A DNA stretch of 30,672 nucleotides from DASUXY01 sp036377675 (GCA_036377675.1 DASUXY010000022.1:1-30672), one strand, 5' to 3'. Positions 8,451 to 17,155 are shown, counted from the stretch's first letter. A program made the numbers and translations. Notes: a model not told the origin generated them from the sequence alone.

Positions 8451-9743
8451 TTAATGAATCAATTGGAGCCAGACGAACAATCCGACTAAGGTAATGAAAA
8501 GGGTTGGAATCGTTAAGACAATCCCGACTTTAAAATAATACCCCCACGAGATGTTAACGCCTTTCGTTCGTAAGACGTGTAACCAGAGAAGGGTAGCCAG
8601 TGAACCGATCGGGGTAATTTTTGGTCCTAAGTCGGAACCGATCACATTTGCATAAATGAGAGCTTCTCGCACCATTCCAGTCGTATTTGTTTCCGAAATG
8701 GCTAATGCATCGATCATCACCGTCGGCATATTGTTCATCATCGATGATAAAATTGCTGCGATAAAGCCCATGCCTATCGTCGCGATAAACATACTTTGGT
8801 CGGCGACGGTTTGGATGATGTTCGCTAATACATCTGTTAAACCAGCATTTCGTAATCCGTAGACGACAACATACATCCCGATCGAGAAAAAAACAATATC
8901 CCAAGGAGCTCCTTTTAAAACGGTCATCGTTTCAACTGCAGGGCTTCTTTTCGCAAATAAAAGGAAAATAATCGCAACAGCTCCTGCGATGAGAGAAACG
9001 GGAATACTCACCCACTCACTAACAAAATAGCCGATTAATAAAACGGAAAGAATGCCCCAAGATAAACGAAACATAAATGGGTCTTTAATGGCCTCGTTCG
9101 GATGTTTTAACTGTGTTACATCGTAAGAAGGCGGAATATCTTTTCGGAACACGATATAAAGGACAACGATGCTCGCTACGATGCTGAACAAGTTTGGAAC
9201 GATCATGCGTGATGCATACTCTAAAAAGCCAATTCCAAAGAAATCAGCGGAAACGATATTGACTAAGTTGCTCACGACGAGTGGGAGCGAAGTTGTATCG
9301 GCAATGAATCCTGACGCCATAATAAACGGCAAAATCATTTTTTCTTTAAAGTTCAGGGACTGAACCATCGCCAAAACGATTGGCGTTAAGATGAGTGCTG
9401 CGCCGTCATTTGCAAATAAAGCAGCGACAATCGATCCGAGAATCGTAACGAGAATGAACATATTCAAACCATTGCCATTCGCTAAACGGGCCATATGTAA
9501 AGCCGACCATTCAAAAAAACCGATTTCATCAAGAATAAGTGAAATAATGATAATGGCCACGAAGGTAAGTGTTGCATTCCAGACAAGACTCGTTACATCT
9601 AACACATCTTGAACATTTACGACACCAGCGATGAGAGCGATGAGTGCCCCTATACAGGCCGACCAACCAATCGACAGTCCTTTCGGTTGCCAGATGACGA
9701 ATAGTAATGTCGTAATAAATATGAAAATCGCTACATAAACCAA
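8451..9743 (-). CDS. arsB: Arsenite efflux transporter ArsB
   Basis: A 430-aa very hydrophobic protein, about 12 membrane spans, of the ArsB/NhaD (ion transporter) superfamily. Its length and the segment FANDGAALILTPIVLAMV match pI258-type ArsB. It expels arsenite or antimonite using the proton motive force. No in-frame ATG fits. TTG 9743 is chosen because AGAGGAG (complement of 9751-9757) is seven bases upstream. It lies 26 bases after arsR and 14 before arsC, so the three form one transcript. It is clearly not the Acr3 type. Confidence 0.9.
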   Translation of the reverse strand: MVYVAIFIFITTLLFVIWQPKGLSIGWSACIGALIALIAGVVNVQDVLDVTSLVWNATLTFVAIIIISLILDEIGFFEWSALHMARLANGNGLNMFILVTILGSIVAALFANDGAALILTPIVLAMVQSLNFKEKMILPFIMASGFIADTTSLPLVVSNLVNIVSADFFGIGFLEYASRMIVPNLFSIVASIVVLYIVFRKDIPPSYDVTQLKHPNEAIKDPFMFRLSWGILSVLLIGYFVSEWVSIPVSLIAGAVAIIFLLFAKRSPAVETMTVLKGAPWDIVFFSIGMYVVVYGLRNAGLTDVLANIIQTVADQSMFIATIGMGFIAAILSSMMNNMPTVMIDALAISETNTTGMVREALIYANVIGSDLGPKITPIGSLATLLWLHVLRTKGVNISWGYYFKVGIVLTIPTLFITLVGLFVWLQLIH

Positions 9744-9769
9744 AGAAAATCTCCTCTCAAAAATGGATG

Positions 9770-10102
9770 TTATTCACAGAGAATTCGTTTTCCATCGACA
9801 ATGAATGATTGAACATTTTCTTCAAGTGGAGGAAGCATATTGACAACGTGAAGAAGAAGCGGATACATCGGATGAGTTCGATCAAGCGAATAAAACACCC
9901 ATTTACCTCTTCTCTCTTCCTTAATCAGCTCAGCTTCTTTTAATCTTCGTAAATGTTGACTAATCGAGGGCTGACTCATCTGTAACAGCTCTACGAATTC
10001 ACAAACACAAAACGTATCGATTGTTAAATAAGCTATCATCCTTAACCGTGTTTCCTCGCCGATTGCTTTTAAAAAACTTTCAATCTCTCGATGGGAGTAC
10101 AT
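9770..10102 (-). CDS. arsR: Arsenic-responsive repressor ArsR
   Basis: A 110-aa ArsR/SmtB winged-helix repressor. The arsenite-binding motif is Cys32-Val-Cys34 in the FCVCEF helix, matching the ELCVCDL-type site of classical ArsR. A third cysteine (Cys109) sits at the very C-terminus and could contribute to metalloid binding. The recognition helix is SQPSISQHLRRLKEA. ATG 10102 has AAAGGAG nine bases upstream. It is the first gene of the operon and is expected to repress it from a site between 10103 and 10239. Confidence 0.93.
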   Translation of the reverse strand: MYSHREIESFLKAIGEETRLRMIAYLTIDTFCVCEFVELLQMSQPSISQHLRRLKEAELIKEERRGKWVFYSLDRTHPMYPLLLHVVNMLPPLEENVQSFIVDGKRILCE

Positions 10103-10135
10103 CGTTACATTCTCCTTTCATATAAGTTTTGGCGA

Positions 10136-10160
10136 ATGTATATGAGTGCGATATGTATAT
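10136..10160. promoter_or_regulatory. Candidate ArsR operator / ars promoter region
   Basis: The gap upstream of arsR is AT-rich and holds two direct copies of ATGTATAT (10136-10143 and 10153-10160), 17 bases apart, within a run of TATA-like repeats. ArsR operators are usually imperfect AT-rich dyads near -35/-10. I could not define the promoter boxes with confidence. Confidence 0.3.
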
Positions 10161-10196
10161 ATATCGATCAACAACGGCGTATAAATAAGTATATAC

Positions 10197-10234
10197 AAAG
10201 CTATCATATTATCAAATGATTATATGATAGCTTT
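10197..10234. repeat. 38-bp near-perfect palindrome upstream of ars
   Basis: Arms AAAGCTATCATAT (10197-10209) and ATATGATAGCTTT (10222-10234) are exact inverted repeats. An inner ATCA/TGAT pair extends the dyad, broken only by one T-T mismatch on each turn. It lacks a T-tract on either strand, so it is not an obvious terminator. An operator or transcript-end hairpin are both possible. Confidence 0.6.
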
Positions 10235-10239
10235 AGATA

Positions 10240-10282
10240 AGAGAAAAATCAAGCACTATTTTGCTGTGCTTGATTTTTCTCT
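10240..10282 (-). terminator. Terminator of yugN (symmetrical, may act both ways)
   Basis: A perfect 17-bp stem, AGAGAAAAATCAAGCAC (10240-10256) and its complement (10266-10282), with a 9-nt loop. The T-rich part is within the 3' arm. It lies 25 bases past the yugN stop. Confidence 0.75.
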
Positions 10283-10307
10283 GTTGCTTGGAAACATCGG
10301 CATTTAC

Positions 10308-10736
10308 TTATGAACTCAAGTTCTTATTATCCACCAACTGGACCACTTGCTCAATCACTTGTTCACCGGCTTCTTCCCAGCGATTTTTTTGGCGAATGTG
10401 GGCGTCTGTATCGATCGGTTTTTGAAATTGATTGAAACCAGTGGCGCTTAATAATGAGTTTTCATCACGATCTAAACCAAAGTTTACAATATGTTTAATG
10501 ACATACGGTGTGTCGAATTGAATCGTTGCATTGTGATGGTCTAATTCACCATCTAAGACGTGAAACGGCATTCGTAAATATATGGTTTCTCCATTTTCAC
10601 GCCATAAAACAGAATCAAAGTAGCCTTTGTCGTATTCCCAATTTCCACTTAAACAAAAACGGTATGGTTTTAAGCTGTCGCGAATCGGACCAAAGTAAGC
10701 TGTTTTTCCTTCTAAATTCGTTTGTAATTTAATCAT
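10308..10736 (-). CDS. yugN: YugN-like family protein
   Basis: A 142-aa soluble protein. The segments GNWEYDKGYFDSVLW, LDGELDHHNATIQFDTPYVI and LLSATGFNQFQKP identify the YugN-like family of Bacillaceae, whose biochemical role is not established. The start ATG 10736 has GGAGGG about eight bases upstream (complement of 10745-10750). It is monocistronic and transcribed away from hyuA, so the gap 10737-10928 should hold its promoter; a weak TTCACA/TGTAAC pair is possible. Nothing suggests truncation. Confidence 0.85.
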   Translation of the reverse strand: MIKLQTNLEGKTAYFGPIRDSLKPYRFCLSGNWEYDKGYFDSVLWRENGETIYLRMPFHVLDGELDHHNATIQFDTPYVIKHIVNFGLDRDENSLLSATGFNQFQKPIDTDAHIRQKNRWEEAGEQVIEQVVQLVDNKNLSS

Positions 10737-10928
10737 CTATCGTTCCCTCCGATGAATCGTGTTTACGCTTATTGTGAACGAAGCGAAGTAGAAACATACA
10801 TGGAAAAGTTGAATCGTTACAATAAAGGGTGAAGGATTTGTGAAGACGATGACTAACTTTCAAAGAATTATCTAGAAAAACGACGAATAACACAACATTC
10901 ATATACATTTTAACTTTCTGAAAAACTA

Positions 10929-10957
10929 TTGACTAGATGTAAAATTTTTGTTAAATT
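10929..10957 (+). promoter_or_regulatory. Promoter of the hyuAB leader transcript
   Basis: TTGACT (10929-10934), 17-base spacer, TAAATT (10952-10957). Transcription would begin near 10964, about ten bases before the leader structure. The TAXI operon promoter has the same spacing. Confidence 0.55.
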
Positions 10958-10973
10958 GTTAATAATCTTTTAA

Positions 10974-11039
10974 ATAACTGCTAAATCTAATTGACTCTTC
11001 TCCTCAAGGAAGGGCAGTGTTTAGATTAAAACCAGTTAT
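10974..11039 (+). promoter_or_regulatory. Structured leader RNA of hyuAB (copy 1 of a shared attenuator)
   Basis: A nested hairpin can be drawn. Outer stem: ATAACTG (10974-10980)/CAGTTAT (11033-11039). Then a 4x6 internal loop. P1: ATCTAA (10985-10990)/TTAGAT (11021-11026). A second 4x6 internal loop (TTGA / CAGTGT). P2: CTCTTC (10995-11000)/GAAGGG (11009-11014), with an 8-nt loop. The outer 3' strand is also the 5' arm of the terminator at 11029-11094, so the two folds exclude each other. The core AATCTAATTGACTCT (10984-10998) recurs with one change before the TAXI operon. The design is that of a riboswitch or protein-bound antiterminator; the ligand is unknown. Confidence 0.7.
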
Positions 11040-11094
11040 ATAGATATAGGGTTTTGGGAGAGAAACCGAATCTATCTATATGGCTGGTTTTTTT
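11029..11094 (+). terminator. Attenuator terminator in the hyuAB leader
   Basis: A long stem with G-U pairs, 11029-11046 paired with 11073-11090, followed by T7 (11088-11094) and then 55 bases to the hyuA start. Because it precedes the gene, it must be conditionally bypassed. Confidence 0.85.
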
Positions 11095-11149
11095 CGTTTA
11101 AAAAGAGGAGAAGAGATCATCGGGTTTTTAGAAGAATGGAGGAAAAATC

Positions 11150-13210
11150 ATGAGTAAACATCGGGTAGCTGTAGATGTCGGTGGAACATTTACAGATGTG
11201 TTTGTCTTTAACGAGGAAACGAAGGAAACGTTTGTAGGAAAAACGTCATCAACCCCTTCTAATCCTGAAAATGGTGTCATTCACAGTGTGGAAGCGACGA
11301 ACATTCGGGGGGAAGATATTTCGATTCTTTCACACGGAACGACGGTAGGAACGAACGCTTTGATTGAAAGAAAACTACCGAAAACGGCTTTGATTACGAC
11401 GAAAGGGTTTCGCGATGTCCCCGAAATTCGGCGCGGGACGAAACTAGATTTATGGGACGCTTATAAAGATGTCGCACCACCCTATATTAAAAGGCGTGAT
11501 CGGTTTGAAATTGATGAACGTATCGACTATGCAGGTCATGTTTTAAAGCCAGTCGATGAACGAGAAGTGAGAAAGCTTGCGAAAAAGCTAAAGAAGCGCG
11601 GCGTTGAATCGATTGCGGTTTGTCTTATAAATGCGTACGTAAATGGCAAAAACGAAAGCGTTGTCAAACAGATTTTACAAGAAGAACTACCTAACGTATA
11701 CGTCAGTGCCTCAAGTGAAATTTTGCCGGAAATATTTGAGCATGAACGAATGAGTACAACAATTATTAATACCGTACTAGGACCGACAGTTGGGAACTAT
11801 ATTCAACTTTTAGAAAATAAAGTTGAGGATATGGGATATGATGGTGATTTATTAGTTCTTCATTCCGGTGGAGGTGTGATGACGTCTGAAACCGTACCTC
11901 GTTATGCATCGAGAATAGCAAGTTCAGGAATCGCAGCTGGAGCAATTGCAAGTAAACATATTGCTGAATTGTGTGGATTTAAAAATGCGATTGGTTTAGA
12001 TATGGGTGGGACGAGTGCTGACATCTCACTCATGTATGAAGGCAATTTACGGATTACAACAGATTGGTACATTGAATATGGCTATCCAATCGGTTTTCCG
12101 AGCATTGAGATTATGACAATTGGTGCTGGCGGCGGGAGTTTAGCCTGGGTCGATGAAGGTGGTTCACTGCGAAATGGTCCGCAAAGCGCAGGAGCCGAAC
12201 CAGGACCGGCTTGTTATGGTGCGGGAGGTCTAGGGCCGACAAATACTGATGCCAATTTTATATTAGGCCGATTAAACGAGACGTTATTAGATGGAAAAAT
12301 GAAACTAGATCGAGAGGCTGCCTTGAAATCACTTCAGCCGATTTGTGAGCAGTTTGGTTATGATGAATATGAAGCCGCTCATGCGGTTTTACAAGTCGCT
12401 CATGCAAATATGTCCGATGCGTTACGGCTCATTTCGGTGCGCAGAGGATATGACCCGCGCGATTTTGCCTTAGTTGCGTTTGGCGGAGCAGGGGCGCTTC
12501 ATAGTGCATACTTAGCGAAAGAAATGGACATTCCACATGTGATCATACCTGCCAATCCAGGAGTTGGCGGCGCCTTAGGTTGCTTACTTGTCGATTTTCG
12601 CCATGATATTACACAAACGTTTGTCGCTAATATAAAAGATGTCGACGTAAAAGAGGTCGAAGAAAAATATATCAACATGGAACGGGAAGCGATTGCATTA
12701 CTAGAAAAGGAAGGCATTGCCCATGAACATATGCATTTAATTCGCCATTTGGAAATGCGTTACGGCGGTCAGTGGAGATCGTTAGCGATTACCGTCGATC
12801 GACCTCTTCGCTCACTAGATGACGCGATTGAAAAGTTTCATGAAGAACATAAACGGGCGTATGCATTTTCAGATCCACATAAAGAAGTTGAAATCTATGG
12901 TTTGCGTATTGAAGCCATTGGAACCGTTCCGAAGCCGCAATTTCCGAAAGCAGACCGTCATGGGAGCGTAGAGAAGGCGTTAAAAAACTATCGTGAAGTC
13001 TATTTTGAGGAAGCTGGTGGCTTTACACGGACGCCGATATACAATCGCTCGGATCTTCCGGTAGATGCGGAAATTCGTGGTCCAGCGATTGTCGAACAGT
13101 TGGATGCGACCGTTGTCATTCCACCTGAGTTTATAGCGACAGTTGACGAATATAAAAATATGATTCTTTCATTAGCAGATCGGAGGGATACAGATGGAAA
13201 AAGTATTTGA
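11150..13210 (+). CDS. hyuA: Hydantoinase/5-oxoprolinase family protein, subunit A
   Basis: A 686-aa protein of the HyuA/OplA family with the ASKHA ATPase fold. The N-terminal phosphate loop is DVGGTFTDVF (residues 9-18), followed by the Hydant_A_N segment with SHGTTVGTNALIER, and a second nucleotide-binding motif GLDMGGTSADIS at about residue 284. Family members use ATP to phosphorylate and open cyclic amides (5-oxoproline, N-methylhydantoin, caprolactam) or carboxylate ketones, always with a B subunit. Length fits the hydantoinase/oxoprolinase type, not the longer acetone carboxylase subunits, and no gamma subunit is present. ATG 11150 has GGAGG seven bases upstream. It overlaps hyuB by 17 bases. 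Expression is probably controlled by the leader attenuator. The exact substrate is not predictable. Confidence 0.88.
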   Translation: MSKHRVAVDVGGTFTDVFVFNEETKETFVGKTSSTPSNPENGVIHSVEATNIRGEDISILSHGTTVGTNALIERKLPKTALITTKGFRDVPEIRRGTKLDLWDAYKDVAPPYIKRRDRFEIDERIDYAGHVLKPVDEREVRKLAKKLKKRGVESIAVCLINAYVNGKNESVVKQILQEELPNVYVSASSEILPEIFEHERMSTTIINTVLGPTVGNYIQLLENKVEDMGYDGDLLVLHSGGGVMTSETVPRYASRIASSGIAAGAIASKHIAELCGFKNAIGLDMGGTSADISLMYEGNLRITTDWYIEYGYPIGFPSIEIMTIGAGGGSLAWVDEGGSLRNGPQSAGAEPGPACYGAGGLGPTNTDANFILGRLNETLLDGKMKLDREAALKSLQPICEQFGYDEYEAAHAVLQVAHANMSDALRLISVRRGYDPRDFALVAFGGAGALHSAYLAKEMDIPHVIIPANPGVGGALGCLLVDFRHDITQTFVANIKDVDVKEVEEKYINMEREAIALLEKEGIAHEHMHLIRHLEMRYGGQWRSLAITVDRPLRSLDDAIEKFHEEHKRAYAFSDPHKEVEIYGLRIEAIGTVPKPQFPKADRHGSVEKALKNYREVYFEEAGGFTRTPIYNRSDLPVDAEIRGPAIVEQLDATVVIPPEFIATVDEYKNMILSLADRRDTDGKSI

Positions 13211-15158
13211 AAGTAAATTAGATCCAGTTACTTTTGAAGTGCTAAAAAATAGTTTTATTAACTTAGTCGATCAAATGTCGGAACAAATTTTACGTACATG
13301 TTATTCGTTCGTCATTTATAATCGTGATTTTAGTTCTGCTCTTTGTGACGCGGAAGGAAATACAGTGATGCAAGGAACACAAGATATTGCGGTTCATGTC
13401 GGAACGTTACACTTAACCGCTAAAGCTGTCATCGAAGATTTTCAAGATGATATTCATCCGGGGGATGTCTTCTTAGTTAACGATCCGTATCGCGGAGGAA
13501 CCCATTTCAATGATGTTCGCGTCATTCGTCCCGTTTTTTACGAAGGGCGGTTGATTGCATTTATGCAGTCGAATGGCCATTGGTCTGATATGGGTGGTTC
13601 CGTCCCTGGGTCGTTCGATGTCGGAGCGAAAGATATTTATGGAGAAGGGGTGCGCATCCCGCCCGTTCGGGTGTGGAGTAAAGGTGAATATTTAGCCGAT
13701 ACGGTCAATTTACTCGTCTCAAATATGCGTGTTCCTGAAGAACGCCTAGGCGACTTACGAGCTCAAGCGGAAGCGACAAAAGTAGCGGAAGAAGAGCTGA
13801 TGCGACTCGTTCGCAAATATGGAATCGACACCGTTTTAACAGCATTTGAGGAATCCCAAGATTATGTTGAAAGGCTCACGCGTGCTCGATTGAAAGAGCT
13901 GCCGAATGGAACGTTTGAAACAGTCGATTATTTGGACATGGATCCTGAGCGTGGTGACGGTTTAATTCCAATCAACGTGAAGATGACGATTGACGACGAC
14001 AAAATACTTTATGATTTAGACGGTACGCATTCGACGATTAGCTGTTTTTTAAACGCATCTTATGGCGCCTCGCTTTCGGGATTATATGCAGGAACGAAAA
14101 CATTTTTTCCCGATATTCCATTGAATTCAGGGTTTTATCGGGTTATTGAAGCACATCTTCCTGAGGATACGGTCGTCAATGCGAAATGGCCAGCACCTGT
14201 TGCAGGATTTTGCTCCGGTGCCTATGAAAAAATAATGAACGCATGTTTCGAATTGTGGTCATATGTCATGCCAGAACGGGCGTTAGCTTGCTCATTTAAT
14301 TTAGAATATTTGCTCATTGGCGGTTGGGATCGACGCAGTCACTATGACAACTTCTTCATGTGGTATGACTGGATGGCAGGTGGACATGGTGGGCGGGTTG
14401 ACCGAGATGGTGCGAATACGATGTCACCGGTGTTCGGTGCTGGTCTAAGTGTGCAACCGTGTGAAGGACAAGAACGGTTGACGCCGGTCATTACATCGAA
14501 ACATGAAATTATAACGGATTCAGGAGGTCCGGGAGAGTATCGTGGTGGTTGCGGTGTCGAAAAGGGCGGGTTGTTAACAAATATTAGCGATACGGTTATG
14601 TCCGTTTGTTGTGATCGTTCCCGTTCAGTAACGTGGGGAATTTATGGAGGACTGCCATCGATTCCACACGGTAACTGGCTCAATCCAGGTACGGAAAAAG
14701 AACAATTTTTAGGAGCTTTCTTTTCCAATGTAAAGGTTAAAGAAGGGGATACGTTCACCCGCCCTTCAGCGGGAGGTGGTGGCTTAGGTGACCCGTTGAA
14801 ACGTTCACCAGAAGCTGTATTAGAAGATGTCATTGATGAATATGTGTCCATTGAACGAGCGAAAAAAGATTATGGCGTCGTCATTAAAGAGATCGACGCC
14901 GATATAGACCACTATGAAATTGACGAACAGAAAACGGTCGAAACACGTGAATATATACGAAGAAATCGAAAGAAATGGCTACAAACAGATATCGCTGAGG
15001 TTCAACGACTTTATGACGAAGGAATTATTGACCGATTAGATGTATTACGTCAATACGGAGCTATTATGGACGATGCAACGAATAAAGTATTAAAAACATC
15101 AACAGAGCAATTTCGCGAATCACTTCTAAAACGATCGGTCGCACATTGGGATTCATAA
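13194..15158 (+). CDS. hyuB: Hydantoinase/5-oxoprolinase family protein, subunit B
   Basis: A 654-aa protein of the HyuB/OplB family. The N-terminus DPVTFEVLKN is typical, and NDPYRGGTH (about residues 96-104), followed by an Asp, is the conserved putative metal site. Glycine-rich conserved blocks follow, including AGGHGGRVDRDG and TDSGGPGEYRGGCG. The last ~90 residues are a charged helical extension, making it somewhat longer than typical HyuB. It should form the lactam-opening complex with HyuA, taking over the phosphorylated intermediate. ATG 13194 lies inside the end of hyuA with GGAGGG six bases upstream, so the two are translationally coupled. The operon ends at the terminator 15202-15238. 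Confidence 0.88.
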   Translation: MEKVFESKLDPVTFEVLKNSFINLVDQMSEQILRTCYSFVIYNRDFSSALCDAEGNTVMQGTQDIAVHVGTLHLTAKAVIEDFQDDIHPGDVFLVNDPYRGGTHFNDVRVIRPVFYEGRLIAFMQSNGHWSDMGGSVPGSFDVGAKDIYGEGVRIPPVRVWSKGEYLADTVNLLVSNMRVPEERLGDLRAQAEATKVAEEELMRLVRKYGIDTVLTAFEESQDYVERLTRARLKELPNGTFETVDYLDMDPERGDGLIPINVKMTIDDDKILYDLDGTHSTISCFLNASYGASLSGLYAGTKTFFPDIPLNSGFYRVIEAHLPEDTVVNAKWPAPVAGFCSGAYEKIMNACFELWSYVMPERALACSFNLEYLLIGGWDRRSHYDNFFMWYDWMAGGHGGRVDRDGANTMSPVFGAGLSVQPCEGQERLTPVITSKHEIITDSGGPGEYRGGCGVEKGGLLTNISDTVMSVCCDRSRSVTWGIYGGLPSIPHGNWLNPGTEKEQFLGAFFSNVKVKEGDTFTRPSAGGGGLGDPLKRSPEAVLEDVIDEYVSIERAKKDYGVVIKEIDADIDHYEIDEQKTVETREYIRRNRKKWLQTDIAEVQRLYDEGIIDRLDVLRQYGAIMDDATNKVLKTSTEQFRESLLKRSVAHWDS

Positions 15159-15201
15159 ATTTTTTACACGATCCGCTGGCTAATTGTGTTGCATGGAAAA
15201 C

Positions 15202-15238
15202 AGGAGGTTGATTGATATCGTCAATCTCCTATTTTTTT
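15202..15238 (+). terminator. Rho-independent terminator of hyuAB
   Basis: AGGAGGTTGA (15202-15211) pairs with TCAATCTCCT (15221-15230), 9-nt loop, then a T7 run. The stretch 15239-15444 that follows holds no gene I can see. Confidence 0.85.
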
Positions 15239-15444
15239 ATGAATCAATTTTACATCCTACATAAGGAACTGAAATCGTTCTAAAACATATGAGGATGAAT
15301 CACTATTTTCATTTTTCATATGTAAACTAAAAATTGAATCGCTCCTAAATGTTGAATTAAATAGGGTTCATCGTCAGGACGAAAGTGAAAAGGGTTGTCG
15401 ATGTAAAATCTTTAGAAACGTAGAAAAAAGTTTTACATTTGTTG

Positions 15445-15472
15445 TTGACATTTACCTATAATCTATGATAAT
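15445..15472 (+). promoter_or_regulatory. Promoter of bioY-bioB
   Basis: TTGACA (15445-15450), 16-base spacer, GATAAT (15467-15472). The predicted start, near 15479, lies next to the BirA-like operator. An upstream dyad GATGTAAAATC...GTTTTACAT (15400-15438) might add a further site. Confidence 0.6.
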
Positions 15473-15480
15473 TTTACTAT

Positions 15481-15510
15481 ACGTTAACCAATTGAAAATT
15501 TGGTTGACGT
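15481..15510. promoter_or_regulatory. BirA-type biotin operator of bioY-bioB
   Basis: Half-sites ACGTTAACC (15481-15489) and GGTTGACGT (15502-15510) are inverted, with a 12-base spacer. They resemble the known BirA half-site TTGTTAACC/GGTTAACAA. The position over the transcription start and just before the ribosome site suits repression by biotinyl-AMP-bound BirA. The same spacing recurs at 20633-20662. Confidence 0.75.
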
Positions 15511-15525
15511 AAGGAGGTTATAAAC

Positions 15526-16119
15526 GTGAAGCAACGAACATTTACACCACGAAATATCGTTCTCGGAGGCTTATTCGTTGCACTAACTGCAATTGGAGCA
15601 AATATTACATCTATTTTACCATTTATGGTCATTGGTGGTGTTCCAATTACGTTACAAACATTTTTTGCTATTTTATCAGGTCTCGTTCTTGGAAGCAGAC
15701 TTGGAGCGTTCACGATGTTTGTGTATATGATGTTAGGATTAGCTGGTGCGCCTGTGTTTGCTCAATTTAAAGGTGGCGTATCTATGTTACTTTCACCTAC
15801 ATTTGGATTTATATTGTCTTTCATCTTGATTGCCTATGTCGCTGGTAAATTAGTGGAAATGAGGCAGAGCTTTTCGATGTATATTGTAGCTGCTTTAGTA
15901 GCGATGGCACTTAACTATATCATCGGTACGCATTGGATGTATGCAGCATATATCTTTTGGTTTGATGCTCCGGAAGGATTCTCGTATAAGCTCGCTTGGG
16001 TTTGGATGATGGTACCTCTTCCGAAAGACATTGTAATTACGATTATCGCTGGGATGTTTGCCTTTCGCTTGAAACGAATCATCCCTCTACCTACGAAAAC
16101 GAGTGAACAAGTAGCATAA
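15526..16119 (+). CDS. bioY: Biotin transporter BioY (copy 1)
   Basis: A 197-aa membrane protein with about six spans. It is the substrate-binding S component of energy-coupling-factor transporters for biotin. The N-terminal segment IVLGGLFVALTAIGA and the conserved GLVLGSRLGAFTMFVYMMLGLAGAP block are diagnostic of BioY. GTG 15526 has AAGGAGG eight bases upstream. It is followed 43 bases later by bioB and preceded by a BirA-like operator. No EcfAT genes are nearby, so it would use a shared ECF module elsewhere or act alone. A second, different bioY is at 19985-20575. Confidence 0.9.
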   Translation: MKQRTFTPRNIVLGGLFVALTAIGANITSILPFMVIGGVPITLQTFFAILSGLVLGSRLGAFTMFVYMMLGLAGAPVFAQFKGGVSMLLSPTFGFILSFILIAYVAGKLVEMRQSFSMYIVAALVAMALNYIIGTHWMYAAYIFWFDAPEGFSYKLAWVWMMVPLPKDIVITIIAGMFAFRLKRIIPLPTKTSEQVA

Positions 16120-16162
16120 TGGGCGCATAAAAAGATTGAATTATTTTTTTAGGAGGAATAGA

Positions 16163-17155
16163 ATGAATTATTGGAATGATTTAGCCGAACAAGTTTTAGA
16201 TGGATACGAACTGAATGAAGAAGAAGCGTTAGCTATATTAAATTGTCCAGATGAGGAAATTTTACAGTTGCTCGATAGTGCATACACGATTCGAAAACAT
16301 TATTACGGCAACAAAGTAAAACTAAACATGATCATTAATACGAAATCGGGTGCTTGTTCAGAGAACTGTGGCTATTGTTCACAATCTCGTGATTCGACAG
16401 CACCGATTGAAAAATACCGAATGATGGATAAAGATTCCATTGTTAAAGGTGCTGAAAATGCTCATCGCCTCAATTCAGGTACATATTGTATTGTCGCGAG
16501 TGGACGGGGTCCAACCGACAGAGAGTTACATACCATCACTTCAGCGGTGAAGGAAATTAAACAAAAGTACGATTTAACGATTTGTGCGTGTCTCGGTATT
16601 TTGAAGCCTGGACAAGCGCAGAAATTAAAAGAAGCGGGTGTTGACCGATATAACCATAACTTGAATACATCGGAAAACCATCACGATAATATTACGACGA
16701 GTCATACGTATCAAGACCGCGTCTCAACGGTAAATAAAGCAAAAGAAGCTGGAATTTCGCCGTGCTCGGGTGTCATCGTCGGTATGAAAGAGTCGCAGTT
16801 GGATGTTGTTCATATGGCTCAATCGTTAAAAGAGTTAGATGCAGACTCCATTCCCGTCAACTTTTTAAATCCAATCGATGGCACGAAGCTGGAAGGTACG
16901 AATGAATTGACGCCGGTGTACTGCTTGAAAGTGCTCGCCTTATTTAGGTTTATGAATCCGACGAAAGAAATTCGGATTTCTGGAGGCCGAGAAGTGAACT
17001 TACGCACGTTACAACCGTTAGGCCTCTATGCTGCTAATTCGATTTTCATCGGTGACTATTTGACAACTGCTGGTCGAGATGGAACAAAAGACCATCAGAT
17101 GCTTGAAGATTTAGGATTTGAAGTTGATTATTCACCCGTAGAAATGCCTGTGTAA
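16163..17155 (+). CDS. bioB: Biotin synthase
   Basis: A 330-aa radical-SAM enzyme that inserts sulfur into dethiobiotin. The [4Fe-4S]/SAM motif is Cys65-x3-Cys69-x2-Cys72 (ACSENCGYCSQS). The conserved YNHNLNTS and PVNFLNPIDGT blocks and an arginine in the C-terminal RISGGREV match BioB, where the [2Fe-2S] cluster site includes such an arginine. I choose ATG 16163, six bases after AGGAGG; nine more codons could be read upstream without support. It is co-transcribed with bioY and closed by the terminator at 17215-17247. Confidence 0.95.
   Translation: MNYWNDLAEQVLDGYELNEEEALAILNCPDEEILQLLDSAYTIRKHYYGNKVKLNMIINTKSGACSENCGYCSQSRDSTAPIEKYRMMDKDSIVKGAENAHRLNSGTYCIVASGRGPTDRELHTITSAVKEIKQKYDLTICACLGILKPGQAQKLKEAGVDRYNHNLNTSENHHDNITTSHTYQDRVSTVNKAKEAGISPCSGVIVGMKESQLDVVHMAQSLKELDADSIPVNFLNPIDGTKLEGTNELTPVYCLKVLALFRFMNPTKEIRISGGREVNLRTLQPLGLYAANSIFIGDYLTTAGRDGTKDHQMLEDLGFEVDYSPVEMPV

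Noticed and set aside
10974..11094. Known riboswitch or antiterminator classes for the hyuAB leader (T-box, purine, ykkC/guanidine, PyrR site, LicT/SacY RAT, ANTAR hairpins)
   Set aside because: None of their conserved sequences are present: no T-box GGTGG element, no RAT consensus, no twin hexaloop hairpins with A1/G4.
11150..15158. Acetone carboxylase subunits as the identity of the hyuA/hyuB pair
   Set aside because: The A subunit is too short for acetone carboxylase and no gamma subunit gene follows; a hydantoinase/oxoprolinase type fits better.
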